From an uncultured Eubacteriales bacterium (GTDB lineage: Bacteria > Bacillota > Clostridia > Christensenellales > Aristaeellaceae), in the NCBI GenBank assembly GCA_902790015.1, contig CADAQF010000009.1, positions 57,292 to 121,291 on the forward strand: a stretch of DNA of 64,000 nucleotides, in the 5' to 3' direction. Position 1 is the first letter of the stretch; the number at the start of each line of letters is the position of its first letter. This document shows positions 34,660-43,374 of the stretch, one piece after another. A program made the translations under genes and the position numbers. The notes under the pieces are model-generated. The model worked only from the letters and a program-made list of their open reading frames with translations, did no database searches and was not told the origin of the DNA.

Positions 34660-35316
34660 TTACGCATCGGTTTGAGACGCTTCCGTTCCCACCTGAGGGG
34701 CCTCATCCGGCCCTTCCTCACGGACCCCGTTATCCGCCCGCAGGGCATTTTCCATGACGGCCAGCAGCTCCTTGCGTCCCTCCCCCGTTTCGGAGGAATA
34801 GGGAATGATCTGCCAGGGCTGCACCTCCAGCGTCCGCCCGATCAGGCGCAGGCAGTTCTGCCGCTGGGCGCGGGAAATCTTGTCCAGTTTGGTGGCCACC
34901 ACCACGAAGGGCTGATCCGTGTCCCGCAGGAAGCGGTTCATGGTGATGTCGTCCCGCGTGGGCTCGTGGCGGATATCCACCAGGTGCAGCGTCAGCCGCA
35001 GCGCCCGGGATTGGGCGAAGTACCCGTTCATCATCTTCCCCCAGCGTTCCAGCTCCTGCTGGGTCACCTTGGCGTAGCCGTAGCCCGGCAGGTCCACCAG
35101 GTGAAACGCCCCGTCCACCCGGAAGATGTTGATCATGCGCGTCTTGCCCGGCGTGGCGCTGACCTTGGCCAGCGCCCTGCGGCGGGTCAGGCTATTCAGC
35201 AGGGAGCTTTTGCCCACGTTGCTCCGCCCCGCAAAGGCGATCTCCGGTTTGCCGATCCCGGGAAATTTCCGGTACTCCGGCAGGGACGTCACGAACTCAG
35301 TCTGCTTGATTTCCAT
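34660..35316 (-). CDS. engB: Ribosome biogenesis GTPase EngB/YsxC
   Basis: A 218-residue TRAFAC GTPase needed for 50S subunit assembly. Motifs: G1 [10 protein letters not shown]3 [10 protein letters not shown]4 TKLDK, and the G2 region GKTRMINIF. The start at 35316 (GGAGG 7 nt upstream) overlaps the lon gene by 20 nt. lon-engB is a common pairing in Bacillota. A short acidic tail of about 20 residues follows the GTPase core. Confidence 0.95.
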   Translation of the reverse strand: MEIKQTEFVTSLPEYRKFPGIGKPEIAFAGRSNVGKSSLLNSLTRRRALAKVSATPGKTRMINIFRVDGAFHLVDLPGYGYAKVTQQELERWGKMMNGYFAQSRALRLTLHLVDIRHEPTRDDITMNRFLRDTDQPFVVVATKLDKISRAQRQNCLRLIGRTLEVQPWQIIPYSSETGEGRKELLAVMENALRADNGVREEGPDEAPQVGTEASQTDA

Positions 35317-37663
35317 TCTTTCCTCCGGCTTCCTGTGGGCAGAGGGCGGTTTTGAGCACATCCGAAATGGTATCCGTCAGGCGGATGGTGAAGCCCTCCA
35401 GCACGTAGGGCGGCACCTCCTCCAGGTCCTTATTGTTTTCCCGGGGCAAAAGGATCTCCCTGATGCCGGCCCGGTAGGCCGCCAGCAGCTTTTCCTTGAC
35501 GCCCCCTATGGGCAGCACCCGTCCCCGCAGGGTGATTTCCCCGGTCATGGCCACGTCCTGGCGGACGGGCTGTTCCTTGAGGGCCGATACCAGGGCGGTG
35601 GCCATGGTGACGCCGGCGCTGGGCCCGTCCTTAGGCACGGCGCCCTCCGGCACATGGATGTGGATATCCAGCTGCTTATAAAAATCCTCCGGCAGCCCGA
35701 GCTCCCGCTGGTGCGCCCGCACCCAGGAAAGGGCGGCCTTGGCGCTCTCCTTAATCACGTCCCCCAGCTGGCCCGTCAGGGACAGGGTGCCGCTGCCGGG
35801 CATCACCGTGCACTCCACCTCCAGGGTCTCTCCCCCTACGCTGGTATAGGCCAGGCCGTTGACCACGCCGACCAGCGGCTTTTTTTCAGGCAGATCCCGC
35901 AGATACCGCGCCGCGCCCAGATAGGCCCTGAGCTTTTCCACATTCACGGACACCTGGGTCTTCTCCTCGTCCAGCATATCCACCGCCGCCCGCCGGACCA
36001 CCTGGCCTATCGTGCGGGTCAGCACGCGGACGCCGGCCTCCCGGGTATAATCCTCTATCAGCGTCTTTATCACTTTATCGGGCATGCGGACGCTGCGCGC
36101 CGGCAGGCCGTACTCGGCGATCTCTTTTTTAAGCAGGTGGCGCTTGGCGATCTGCAGCTTCTCCTCCTCCGTGTAGCTGGGCACCTCGATCAGCTCCATG
36201 CGGTCCAAAAGAGGCGCGGGAATGCTGTCCATCGTGTTGGCGGTGGTGATGAACATGACCTTGGACAGGTCGAAGGGGACCTCCAGATAGTGGTCCCTGA
36301 AGGCGTTGTTCTGTTCCCCGTCCAGTACCTCCAGCATCGCGCTGGCCGGGTCGCCCCTGAAATCGTTGCCCATCTTGTCGATCTCGTCGAACAGGAACAC
36401 CGGGTTCATGGAGCCCGCCTGCTTGATGCCGGAAATGATCCTGCCGGGCAGGGCGCCTATATAAGTGCGCCTGTGTCCCCTTATCTCCGCCTCGTCCCGC
36501 ACTCCGCCCAGGGACATGCGGACGAATTTGCGCCCCACCGCCTTGGCGATGGCCCTCACGATGGACGTCTTGCCCACGCCCGGAGGGCCTACGAAGCACA
36601 GGATCGGCCCGCGCATGTTCAGGTCCTGCCCCTCCTTCTGGCGTATGGAAAGGACGGCCAGATACTCGATGATCCGCTCCTTGACCTTTTTGAGGCCGTA
36701 ATGATCCTCGTCCAGCACCCGGCGGGCGCGCCTGATATCCAGGTTGTCCCTGGTGAACTGGCCCCAGGGCATGTCCAGGATCCATTCCACATAGTTCTGC
36801 GACACCGTCATTTCCGGCGATCCGGGCTGCATGCGGCTCATATGGTCCAGCTCCCGGGTCACCTTTTCCCGGGCTTCCTCATTCAAAGGCAGCGCCTCGG
36901 CGCGCTTGCGCAGGCGGTCGGTCGTCTCCCCCTCGCCGTCTCCCAGTTCCTCCTGGATGGCGCGGATCTGCTCCCTGAGATAATAATCCTTCTGGTTCTT
37001 GTCAACCTGCTGCTTGAGGCGCTGCTGCACGGTGCGCTCGATCCCGGCCAGCTCCCCTTCCCGGATGAGTATCGTACACAGGGTCTCCAGCCGCCTGCGC
37101 ACGTCCGGCTCCTGCAAAACCGCCATGCGGTCGTCAAAGCGGGTCAGCACGTTGGCGCCGATCAGGTCCGCCAGCAGGGACGGCTCCTCCACCTGTCCCA
37201 CCGAACGCACGATATCCGGGGACAAGGTGCCGCTTTCTTCGGCATATTGTTCAAACACGTGGTGGGTAGTCCTGACCAGCGCTTCCAGGTCCCGGGCCGC
37301 TTCGTCCGCCGGCAGGGCGCGGCACAGGGCGTAGACGGTCTCCTTTTTTTCCTCGAGCTTTTCCACAGTCACGCGCTCCACGCCCTCCACCAGCACGCGC
37401 AGCGCCTCGCCGGGCAGGCTTATCACCTGCTTGACCGTGGCGATCACGCCCAGGGGATAGAGCCCTTCCTGCGTCGGCTCTTCTTCCTCCTCGTTTTTCT
37501 GCGTCATCAGCAGCACCTGCTGGTTTTCAAGCATCGCCGCCTCCAGCGCCTGCACGGACCTGGGCCTGCCCAGGTCAAAATTCAGCGTCATATGGGGAAA
37601 AACCATCAGTCCCCTCAGGGGGATCATGGGCAGATTCCATTCGGTCTGTTTCTTTTTCGGCAT
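35297..37663 (-). CDS. lon: ATP-dependent protease Lon
   Basis: Cytoplasmic AAA+ serine protease that degrades misfolded and regulatory proteins. In 788 residues: the N-terminal substrate domain (from [14 protein letters not shown]), AAA+ module with Walker [10 protein letters not shown] and Walker [11 protein letters not shown], and the protease domain with catalytic Ser in [12 protein letters not shown] and Lys in [14 protein letters not shown]. The start at 37663 has AGGAGG 6 nt upstream; in-frame ATGs at 37669 and 37693 are worse spaced. Confidence 0.97.
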   Translation of the reverse strand: MPKKKQTEWNLPMIPLRGLMVFPHMTLNFDLGRPRSVQALEAAMLENQQVLLMTQKNEEEEEPTQEGLYPLGVIATVKQVISLPGEALRVLVEGVERVTVEKLEEKKETVYALCRALPADEAARDLEALVRTTHHVFEQYAEESGTLSPDIVRSVGQVEEPSLLADLIGANVLTRFDDRMAVLQEPDVRRRLETLCTILIREGELAGIERTVQQRLKQQVDKNQKDYYLREQIRAIQEELGDGEGETTDRLRKRAEALPLNEEAREKVTRELDHMSRMQPGSPEMTVSQNYVEWILDMPWGQFTRDNLDIRRARRVLDEDHYGLKKVKERIIEYLAVLSIRQKEGQDLNMRGPILCFVGPPGVGKTSIVRAIAKAVGRKFVRMSLGGVRDEAEIRGHRRTYIGALPGRIISGIKQAGSMNPVFLFDEIDKMGNDFRGDPASAMLEVLDGEQNNAFRDHYLEVPFDLSKVMFITTANTMDSIPAPLLDRMELIEVPSYTEEEKLQIAKRHLLKKEIAEYGLPARSVRMPDKVIKTLIEDYTREAGVRVLTRTIGQVVRRAAVDMLDEEKTQVSVNVEKLRAYLGAARYLRDLPEKKPLVGVVNGLAYTSVGGETLEVECTVMPGSGTLSLTGQLGDVIKESAKAALSWVRAHQRELGLPEDFYKQLDIHIHVPEGAVPKDGPSAGVTMATALVSALKEQPVRQDVAMTGEITLRGRVLPIGGVKEKLLAAYRAGIREILLPRENNKDLEEVPPYVLEGFTIRLTDTISDVLKTALCPQEAGGKNGNQAD

Positions 37664-37696
37664 ACTCATCCTCCTGCCGGCCCCACCGGCCATCTC

Positions 37697-37725
37697 ATTA
37701 TACGAAAAACCCGTTTCCTTGGCAA
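37697..37725 (-). promoter_or_regulatory. Promoter of lon-engB
   Basis: Minus-strand TTGCCA, 17-nt spacer, TATAAT, 33 nt before the lon start. I see no convincing CtsR or CIRCE heat-shock operator around it. Confidence 0.85.
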
Positions 37726-37763
37726 GCGTTTAACAAAAGCTCCGCAAAAACCTTTGATAAAGC

Positions 37764-37815
37764 AAAAGCATCCGAAAGGATGCTTTTGAAGGATGCTTTT
37801 GCAGGGATGCTTTTG
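37764..37815 (-). terminator. Terminator of the asnA-galK operon with tripled arm
   Basis: On the minus strand the arm AAAGCATCC appears three times in a row before the single complementary arm GGATGCTTT, with TTTC as the loop of the nearest pair. The single partner could pair with any of the three copies. It lies 60 nt after galK and 40 nt before the lon promoter. Confidence 0.65.
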
Positions 37816-37874
37816 AACGCTGCCTATGAGGTATGTGATCAGGCGGCGCGCCGTTTCATACTGTTTTCATCGTA

Positions 37875-39170
37875 TCAGTTTTCGGGCTCCGTATGCATCA
37901 GCGTGGGGCCCACCGGACGGATATCCAGCACATGGCAGCATCCCGCGTCAAACACCTTTTCCATCCGCTCCACAAAGCTGTCCACCTGACCGACGGGGAC
38001 GAAATTGAGCGTCGTGCCCGCGAAGCCGCCGCCGTGCACCCGCCAGGCTCCGTCGTTTTCCAGCTGCAGCGCCGCGCACTTGAGCGCTATGGCGATGGGC
38101 TGGGTAGGCCCGGGAACGCGCACGTTCTGAAGCAGCATCCAGCTGCTCTCGCCGGATAGGCGGATCAGCCGCAGGAAAGCGCCGATGTCCCGGCGGTTCA
38201 GGTTCTCCACCTGTTCCCGGACGCGCTCGTTTTCCTCAAAGAAATGAAGCGCCCTCAGCACCGCGCGGTCCCCCGCCTTCTCCCTCAGCTGCGGGATGGC
38301 CAGGATCACCTGCTCCTTCTGCACCCGGCGCAGCACCGTTTCGCCGAAATAGGCGGCCACGGCGCTCATCTCCTCGCGGATGGCGGCATACTCCTCCGTC
38401 AGGTCGTCGTGCCGGCCGCGGCTGTTCACCACCACCATCGCGTACCCCAGCTCCGAAAAGCTGACCTTCAGCGGCTCGATCCGGGGCTCCTGGTGCTTAA
38501 AGTCGATGGCCACGATGCCGCCCACGCTGCAGGCCATCTGGTCCATCAGTCCGCAGGGCTTGCCGAAATAGACGTTTTCCGCGTACTGGGATATTTTGGC
38601 CCTCAGCACCGCGTCCATGGTATAACCGTTGAACATGGCGTCCTGCATCGCGCACAGCAGCACCTCCATCGCTGCGGACGAGGAAAGCCCGCTGCCCGAA
38701 AGCACGTCCGACGTGATCGTCGCGTCAAAGCCGCCCGTAATAAAGCCGTTTTCCCGCATGCCCGCGGCCACGCCTCTGACCAGCGCCGCCGTGGTGCCCT
38801 TTTCGTCCTCCCGGACGGACAGATCGTCCAGCGACAGCTCCAGCATCGGGTAGCCCTCGCTCATGATCCGCACAGTACCGTCCTCCCGGGGAGAGACGAC
38901 CGTCACCATGTCCAGGTTCACGGCGCCGGCCAGCACCCGGCCGTTTTGGTGGTCGGTATGGTTGCCGGCGATTTCCACCCGGCCCGGTGCGCTCAGAAGA
39001 TAAAGCGGCGCCTTGCTGTCAAACAGCTCCATATGGCATTTGATCATGCGGGCGTAGCGGCTGAACTGGTCGGCCAGGGTGCCTCCCTTGCCGCCGTACA
39101 GCCGGCTTATTTCGTTCATGAACTCCGACGTCTGCAGATACCTGAGCATTCGGCAATACATATCGTTCAT
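37875..39170 (-). CDS. galK: Galactokinase
   Basis: Phosphorylates galactose at C1 (Leloir pathway). The 431-residue GHMP kinase has the sugar-binding motif GRVEIAGNHTDHQNG, the ATP loop GSGLSSSAAMEV and the third motif GAWRVHGGGFAGT; the catalytic Asp is in CGLMDQMACSVG. The N-terminal extension of about 55 residues (to LYLLSAPGR) is long for GalK but common in clostridial forms. Start 39170 with GGAGGTG upstream. It is 4 nt after the solute-binding protein gene; galT and galE are not in the window. Confidence 0.9.
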   Translation of the reverse strand: MNDMYCRMLRYLQTSEFMNEISRLYGGKGGTLADQFSRYARMIKCHMELFDSKAPLYLLSAPGRVEIAGNHTDHQNGRVLAGAVNLDMVTVVSPREDGTVRIMSEGYPMLELSLDDLSVREDEKGTTAALVRGVAAGMRENGFITGGFDATITSDVLSGSGLSSSAAMEVLLCAMQDAMFNGYTMDAVLRAKISQYAENVYFGKPCGLMDQMACSVGGIVAIDFKHQEPRIEPLKVSFSELGYAMVVVNSRGRHDDLTEEYAAIREEMSAVAAYFGETVLRRVQKEQVILAIPQLREKAGDRAVLRALHFFEENERVREQVENLNRRDIGAFLRLIRLSGESSWMLLQNVRVPGPTQPIAIALKCAALQLENDGAWRVHGGGFAGTTLNFVPVGQVDSFVERMEKVFDAGCCHVLDIRPVGPTLMHTEPEN

Positions 39171-39174
39171 ACTG

Positions 39175-40692
39175 TCACCTCCGCCCCGCTTTTTCCAGCG
39201 CCTCCTGCCAGATGGCCAGGAACTCCTGAAGCCCTTTTTCCTCCAGCCGCTCCCTGAAGCCGTCAAAGGCACCGTCCGTCAGCTGCTCTTCTCCGCTCAC
39301 CCAGCGGGCCAATTGGGTATCCACCAGGTATCCGATTTCATTCTGAAGCTCCGCCACCCGGCTCTTCTGCTGCGCGCTCAGGGCCACCTGCGGGAAAGGC
39401 CGCACGCAGTATTCGTCCAAAGCGTACCTTTGGCGGATCATGTCCGTCAGGTACTTTTCCGAATAGCTCAGCTCGAACTCGTCCGCGCTGATGCCGGGCG
39501 GTGTGGTGCCGTCCACGATCAGGGTCTGCGCCACGAACGAACTGTTGTTCCTGGCGCTCTCCAGCACGCGCCAGGTCCCGTCTCCGTCCACCACGTAGTC
39601 CTCGTTTTCCCGGCCTACGGCCATCAGTCTGGCTCCCTCCGGGGTATAAAGCACGTCCGCCCATTGAAGAAGCTTTTCGGGCTCCCCGCAATTTGCGGTC
39701 AGCGCGAAGGTGCCCTGATAGACGTGCCCGGTCAGGCTGCGGTATTTCCGTTCCCCTTCAAAGCGCATCGGCAGCAGGATCTCATAATCCTTCGCCCATT
39801 CGGCGGGAAACAGATTGGTCGTGTCCGTCGTGAGCAGGATGCCGTAGGTCTGCGCCTGGCTGGTGCTGGTCACCTGGCGGAGCGCGTCGTTCAGATAAAA
39901 CCCGTCCGGGTCCAAAATCCCTTCCCGGTACATATCGGCGCACCAGCGCACGAAATCCTCGTATCCGGGCTCCAGCGGGGCAAAGCGCGCCTCGCCCGTT
40001 TCATCCAGGAACAGGTTATAATCGTTGAACACCAGCCCGAACATATGCGCCAGGAATTTGAGATCGAACGGCCCCAGGAAGGCCAGCGGTATCTCGTCCT
40101 GCCTGCCGTTCTGGTTGGGGTCGCGGGTCTTGAAGGCGCGCAGCACCTGCTCCAGGGTCTCCCGGTCCTCCGGCGCGCTCAGCTTGAGCCGGCTCAGCCA
40201 GGTCTTGTTGATCCACATGGCGTTCTGCGCCGGAGCCGTGGAAATATACGGCAGGGACACGATCTGCCCGCCGGGCAGGGTGATCTCCTCCAGATAGTCC
40301 GGATGATCCTCCAGGATCTGCCACAGATGAGGGCAGTTATCCTTCAGATACGGCATCAGGTCGATCAGCACCCCGCGGTCAAAGAGCGCCTGCTCCTGCG
40401 TGCGGGAAAGGTTCGCCTTGAACAGCGCGTCGGGCAGCTCCCCGCCGGGCTGCATGGCCTCCTTCGCCTTTTCCCAATCCGCCGCGGTCATATACTGCTG
40501 AAAACGGAAATAAAGCCCGGTCTTTTCAGCCATACGCTGAAAAAACGCGTTGGTTTCCCACGCTCTGCCGGTATTGGTGCCGTCAAACCCGGCCAGCAGC
40601 GGCGCGTACGTCCCCCCTTCCTGAGCAAAAGCGGGCAGCGACGCCCACAGCACGCATAAACACAGCCATACGCACAGCCCTCTGCGGCTCAT
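39175..40692 (-). CDS. Extracellular solute-binding protein, sugar-type
   Basis: A 505-residue secreted protein with a signal peptide (VWLCLCVLWASLPAFA, cleavage before QEGG) and the fold of cluster-D sugar-binding proteins (family 1/LplA-like), shown by ALFKANLSRTQEQALFDRGVLIDLMPYL and the segment GQIVSLPYIS. There is no lipobox, so it may be free or held by a partner. A DPNQNGRQDEIP stretch resembles a calcium-binding loop. Its permease and ATPase genes are not adjacent. Start 40692 (GGGTGG upstream) is preferred to GTG 40698. Confidence 0.8.
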   Translation of the reverse strand: MSRRGLCVWLCLCVLWASLPAFAQEGGTYAPLLAGFDGTNTGRAWETNAFFQRMAEKTGLYFRFQQYMTAADWEKAKEAMQPGGELPDALFKANLSRTQEQALFDRGVLIDLMPYLKDNCPHLWQILEDHPDYLEEITLPGGQIVSLPYISTAPAQNAMWINKTWLSRLKLSAPEDRETLEQVLRAFKTRDPNQNGRQDEIPLAFLGPFDLKFLAHMFGLVFNDYNLFLDETGEARFAPLEPGYEDFVRWCADMYREGILDPDGFYLNDALRQVTSTSQAQTYGILLTTDTTNLFPAEWAKDYEILLPMRFEGERKYRSLTGHVYQGTFALTANCGEPEKLLQWADVLYTPEGARLMAVGRENEDYVVDGDGTWRVLESARNNSSFVAQTLIVDGTTPPGISADEFELSYSEKYLTDMIRQRYALDEYCVRPFPQVALSAQQKSRVAELQNEIGYLVDTQLARWVSGEEQLTDGAFDGFRERLEEKGLQEFLAIWQEALEKAGRR

Positions 40693-40716
40693 GACCACAC
40701 CACCCTTTCCGGTTTC

Positions 40717-40968
40717 TTATCCTTTCAGCCCGTTCTCCTGGCGCTCCATATTCTCGACCACGATGTCGTAGATGTCGCCCAGGGTGGAGGCATATTCCAG
40801 CACCTGCCAGGGCTCGTTGGTATGATAGTGGATCTTGATCAGATCCTCGTCGCCCACGGCCAGCAGGCTGTCGCCCTTGATATTCTCGCGGATGTAATCG
40901 TTGATCTTGTCCTCGTCCAGGTCATGGCCCTCGATCAGCAGCTGTGTGTCAAAGCGAAATTCCAACAT
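40717..40968 (-). CDS. Stand-alone DAK/FakA C-terminal-like domain protein
   Basis: An 83-residue protein that matches the C-terminal part of DegV-associated dihydroxyacetone-kinase-like proteins (FakA/YloV): FRFDTQLLIEGHDLDEDKIN, GDSLLAVGDEDLIKIHYHTNEPWQVLEYA, VVENMERQ. In full-length FakA this domain follows the kinase domain. Here it stands alone between asnA and the binding protein, with its own spacing, so it is a separate gene rather than a fragment. Its role, possibly regulatory or as a subunit partner, is unknown. Confidence 0.75.
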   Translation of the reverse strand: MLEFRFDTQLLIEGHDLDEDKINDYIRENIKGDSLLAVGDEDLIKIHYHTNEPWQVLEYASTLGDIYDIVVENMERQENGLKG

Positions 40969-40987
40969 GGCTCATTCTCCTTTTCTC

Positions 40988-41995
40988 TTATAAAAGCACG
41001 ATGCCGTTTTCCGCGCACTCGCGGCGGGTGTTCTCATCCCAGTAGGAAGACTGGACCTCGCCTATGTGCGCCTTGCCCAGCAGTAGCATGCAAAGCCGGC
41101 TTTGCCCTATGCCGCCGCCCATCGTGCAGGGCAGCTCACCGTCCAGCAGCATCCGGTGAAACGGCAGTGTCCTTCTGTCGTCGCAGCCCCTTTCGGTCAG
41201 CTGCCTGTCCAAAGATTCCGGGGACACCCTGATGCCCATGGAGGAAATCTCGAACGCGCAGCCCAGCACCTCGTTCCAGAACATGATATCCCCGTTCAGC
41301 TCCCAGTCGTCATAGTCCGGCGCGCGGCCGTCGTGGATCGTGCCCGAGCGCAGCCTTTTGCCGATCTGCAGGATGCAGGCGGTATGATGTTCCCTGAGGT
41401 ACATAGTCTCCCGTTCCTTGGGCGTCTTTTCCGGGTACATGTCCTCCAGTTCCTGGGTCGTCACGAAGGATATTTCCCGGGAAAGCTTCACCGGCAGCTG
41501 GGGATAGGTCCACTTAAGCATGTCCAGCGTCACGCAGATGGCGGACACGATGCGGTCCATGGTCTCCTTCAGGGTGTCCATGGTCCTTTCCTCCGGGCGG
41601 ATGACCTTTTCCCAGTCCCACTGGTCCACATAGACCGAGTGCAGGTTGTCCAGGTCCTCGTCGCGGCGGATGGCGTTCATGTCCGTATACAGTCCCGTGC
41701 CCTCCGCAAAGCCGTAGCGCTTGAGGGCCAGGCGCTTCCATTTGGCCAGCGAATGCACGACCTCCGCCGTTTCCCCCGTTTCCTTTATGTCAAAGGACAC
41801 GGGCCTCTCCACGCCGTTCAGGTTATCGTTCAGGCCGCTGTGCCCGTCCACGAACAGCGGGGCCGATACGCGCTTGAGGTTCAGCGCGTGGGACAGGTTG
41901 CCCTGGAACAGCTTCTTGATCACCGAGATCGCTTCCTGCGTCTCATACAGGTTCAGCGCCGAGCGATACCCCGCGGGGATGACCGTATGGCTCAC
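40988..41995 (-). CDS. asnA: Aspartate-ammonia ligase AsnA
   Basis: Makes asparagine from aspartate and ammonia with ATP. The 335-residue enzyme shows the class II synthetase-like signatures: VSAPLFVDGHSGLND near residue 43, LYTDMNAIRRDEDLDNLHS, and the C-terminal GGGIGQSRLCMLLL. GGAGGAGG precedes the ATG. First gene of an operon with the DAK-like protein, the binding protein and galK. Confidence 0.95.
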   Translation of the reverse strand: MSHTVIPAGYRSALNLYETQEAISVIKKLFQGNLSHALNLKRVSAPLFVDGHSGLNDNLNGVERPVSFDIKETGETAEVVHSLAKWKRLALKRYGFAEGTGLYTDMNAIRRDEDLDNLHSVYVDQWDWEKVIRPEERTMDTLKETMDRIVSAICVTLDMLKWTYPQLPVKLSREISFVTTQELEDMYPEKTPKERETMYLREHHTACILQIGKRLRSGTIHDGRAPDYDDWELNGDIMFWNEVLGCAFEISSMGIRVSPESLDRQLTERGCDDRRTLPFHRMLLDGELPCTMGGGIGQSRLCMLLLGKAHIGEVQSSYWDENTRRECAENGIVLL

Positions 41996-42066
41996 ATAAA
42001 CGCACCTCCTCCAGGCAGTGCCCTTTTCCGCCCGATGATAGACCCCGAGGGGAAAGGGTTATCTGT

Positions 42067-42094
42067 ATCATAGTGCAATTTGCTCAAATGTCAA
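42067..42094 (-). promoter_or_regulatory. Promoter of the asnA operon
   Basis: Minus-strand TTGACA, 16-nt spacer, TATGAT. Confidence 0.75.
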
Positions 42095-42113
42095 GTTCAT
42101 TTTTTGTTCATTC

Positions 42114-42593
42114 TTACGAATCCGGCAGGGATTCAGCCCATTTTATACATAACTGTTTCAGACTCCAGGCGGCATTGGCCGGGCTGGTGGAGGGCAGCAC
42201 GCGGACAGGCGGTTTATTCAGCCCCTGATACCGCCCATAAAGCTCCCCCGCAAGCCTGCCGTTCGCCAGCACCAGGCCGATGTCGGCCGCGTCAAGCACC
42301 CGCCCCAGGTCGTTCAGCCGCACGCAGCGCATGTCCCGGTCCATGGAGCCTTCTATCTCACAGGCCGCCGCCGCGTCCCAAAGGGCTATGCGGCGGGAAA
42401 GGAGCAGCGCTGTTTTTTCCTCTATGCTCACAGGCGGCGCGACCCCGTAGACCCCTGCCAGCATCCGCCAGAAGCGGTTTTGGGGGTGTCCGTAGTAAAA
42501 GCCGTTTTCCCTGCTTTTGACCGAGGGAAACGACCCCAGCACCAGCACCCGGGAATGAGCGTCAAACACCGGCGCGAAGGGATGCTCAGGCAT
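42114..42593 (-). CDS. DNA-deoxyinosine glycosylase (uracil-DNA glycosylase superfamily)
   Basis: A 159-residue base-excision enzyme of the hypoxanthine-DNA glycosylase type (UDG family 6). The motif-1 region reads VLGSFPSVKSRENGFYYGHPQNRFW and the motif-2 loop LPSTSPANA. Members remove hypoxanthine from deaminated adenine. The start overlaps the methyltransferase stop by 8 nt; last gene of the rimO-recA operon. Confidence 0.88.
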   Translation of the reverse strand: MPEHPFAPVFDAHSRVLVLGSFPSVKSRENGFYYGHPQNRFWRMLAGVYGVAPPVSIEEKTALLLSRRIALWDAAAACEIEGSMDRDMRCVRLNDLGRVLDAADIGLVLANGRLAGELYGRYQGLNKPPVRVLPSTSPANAAWSLKQLCIKWAESLPDS

Positions 42594-43374
42594 CTGTCCC
42601 GCGCCTTCTTTCCATGTCGTACAGCATGACGGCGCAGGCCACCGCGGCGTTCAGCGATTCCGCTCCGCCCCGCATCGGCAGCTTCACCCTTTGCCCGGCC
42701 AGGCTCTTCACCCTGTCAGACAGCCCGGCCCCCTCGTTGCCGATCAGCAGCAGTGTCTTTTCAGGGTCCCGGGGCCTTTCATAAAAGGGCTGGCCGTCCA
42801 GGGTGCCGGCCATGGAAACATAGCCCAGCGCGTGATACTTTGTAAGGCTTTCTCCCATGTCTTCCGTCTGGGCGACCGGCACGCGGAACACCGCTCCCAT
42901 CGACGCCCTGAGGGCTTTGGGGGAAAACGGGTCGGCGCAGCCGGGCGTCAGCAGCACGCCTCCGAAGCCCAGCGCGTCCAGGGTCCTCAATATCGTGCCC
43001 ACGTTGCCCGGGTCCTGCACATCCTCCAGGGCCACGATGACCTGAGCTGTCAGGGTCCGGGAAAGCTCGGGCAGCGGGCAGACGGCAGCCGCTCCCTGCG
43101 GGGTCTTCACGTCGCAGACGGCGGCCATCACGCCCTCCGAAACCGGCTGTACGGGGACGCCCTGCTTTTCGGCCTGACCGATCAGCGCACTGTAGCGTTC
43201 CTCCCGCCCCTGGGTGATCAGCAGGGTACGGGCCTGCGCCTCCTTCAGCGCTTCCCCGGCCATGTGCTCGCCCTCGGCCAGAAAAAGACCGGTCTCCCGC
43301 CGGGCCTTTCCCTGGCGGGAAAGCGCCCTGAGCGCCTGCACTTTGGGGTTTTTGAGGCTGGTAAGCGGCGTCAT
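42586..43374 (-). CDS. SpoU/TrmH-family RNA 2'-O-methyltransferase
   Basis: Methylates ribose in rRNA or tRNA with S-adenosylmethionine. The 262-residue SPOUT protein has motif 1 ALEDVQDPGNVGTILRTLDALG, motif 2 LLLIGNEGAGLS and motif 3 KLPMRGGAESLNAAVACAVMLY, with an N-terminal substrate-binding domain (SLKNPKVQALRALSRQGKARR). The start at 43374 overlaps the stop of the preceding gene by 4 nt; the longer open frame was not used. Confidence 0.92.
   Translation of the reverse strand: MTPLTSLKNPKVQALRALSRQGKARRETGLFLAEGEHMAGEALKEAQARTLLITQGREERYSALIGQAEKQGVPVQPVSEGVMAAVCDVKTPQGAAAVCPLPELSRTLTAQVIVALEDVQDPGNVGTILRTLDALGFGGVLLTPGCADPFSPKALRASMGAVFRVPVAQTEDMGESLTKYHALGYVSMAGTLDGQPFYERPRDPEKTLLLIGNEGAGLSDRVKSLAGQRVKLPMRGGAESLNAAVACAVMLYDMERRRGTDA

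Noticed and set aside
35126..37789. 887-codon open frame on the plus strand across engB and lon
   Set aside because: Both minus-strand genes are certain; the plus frame has no recognisable domain and no ribosome binding site.
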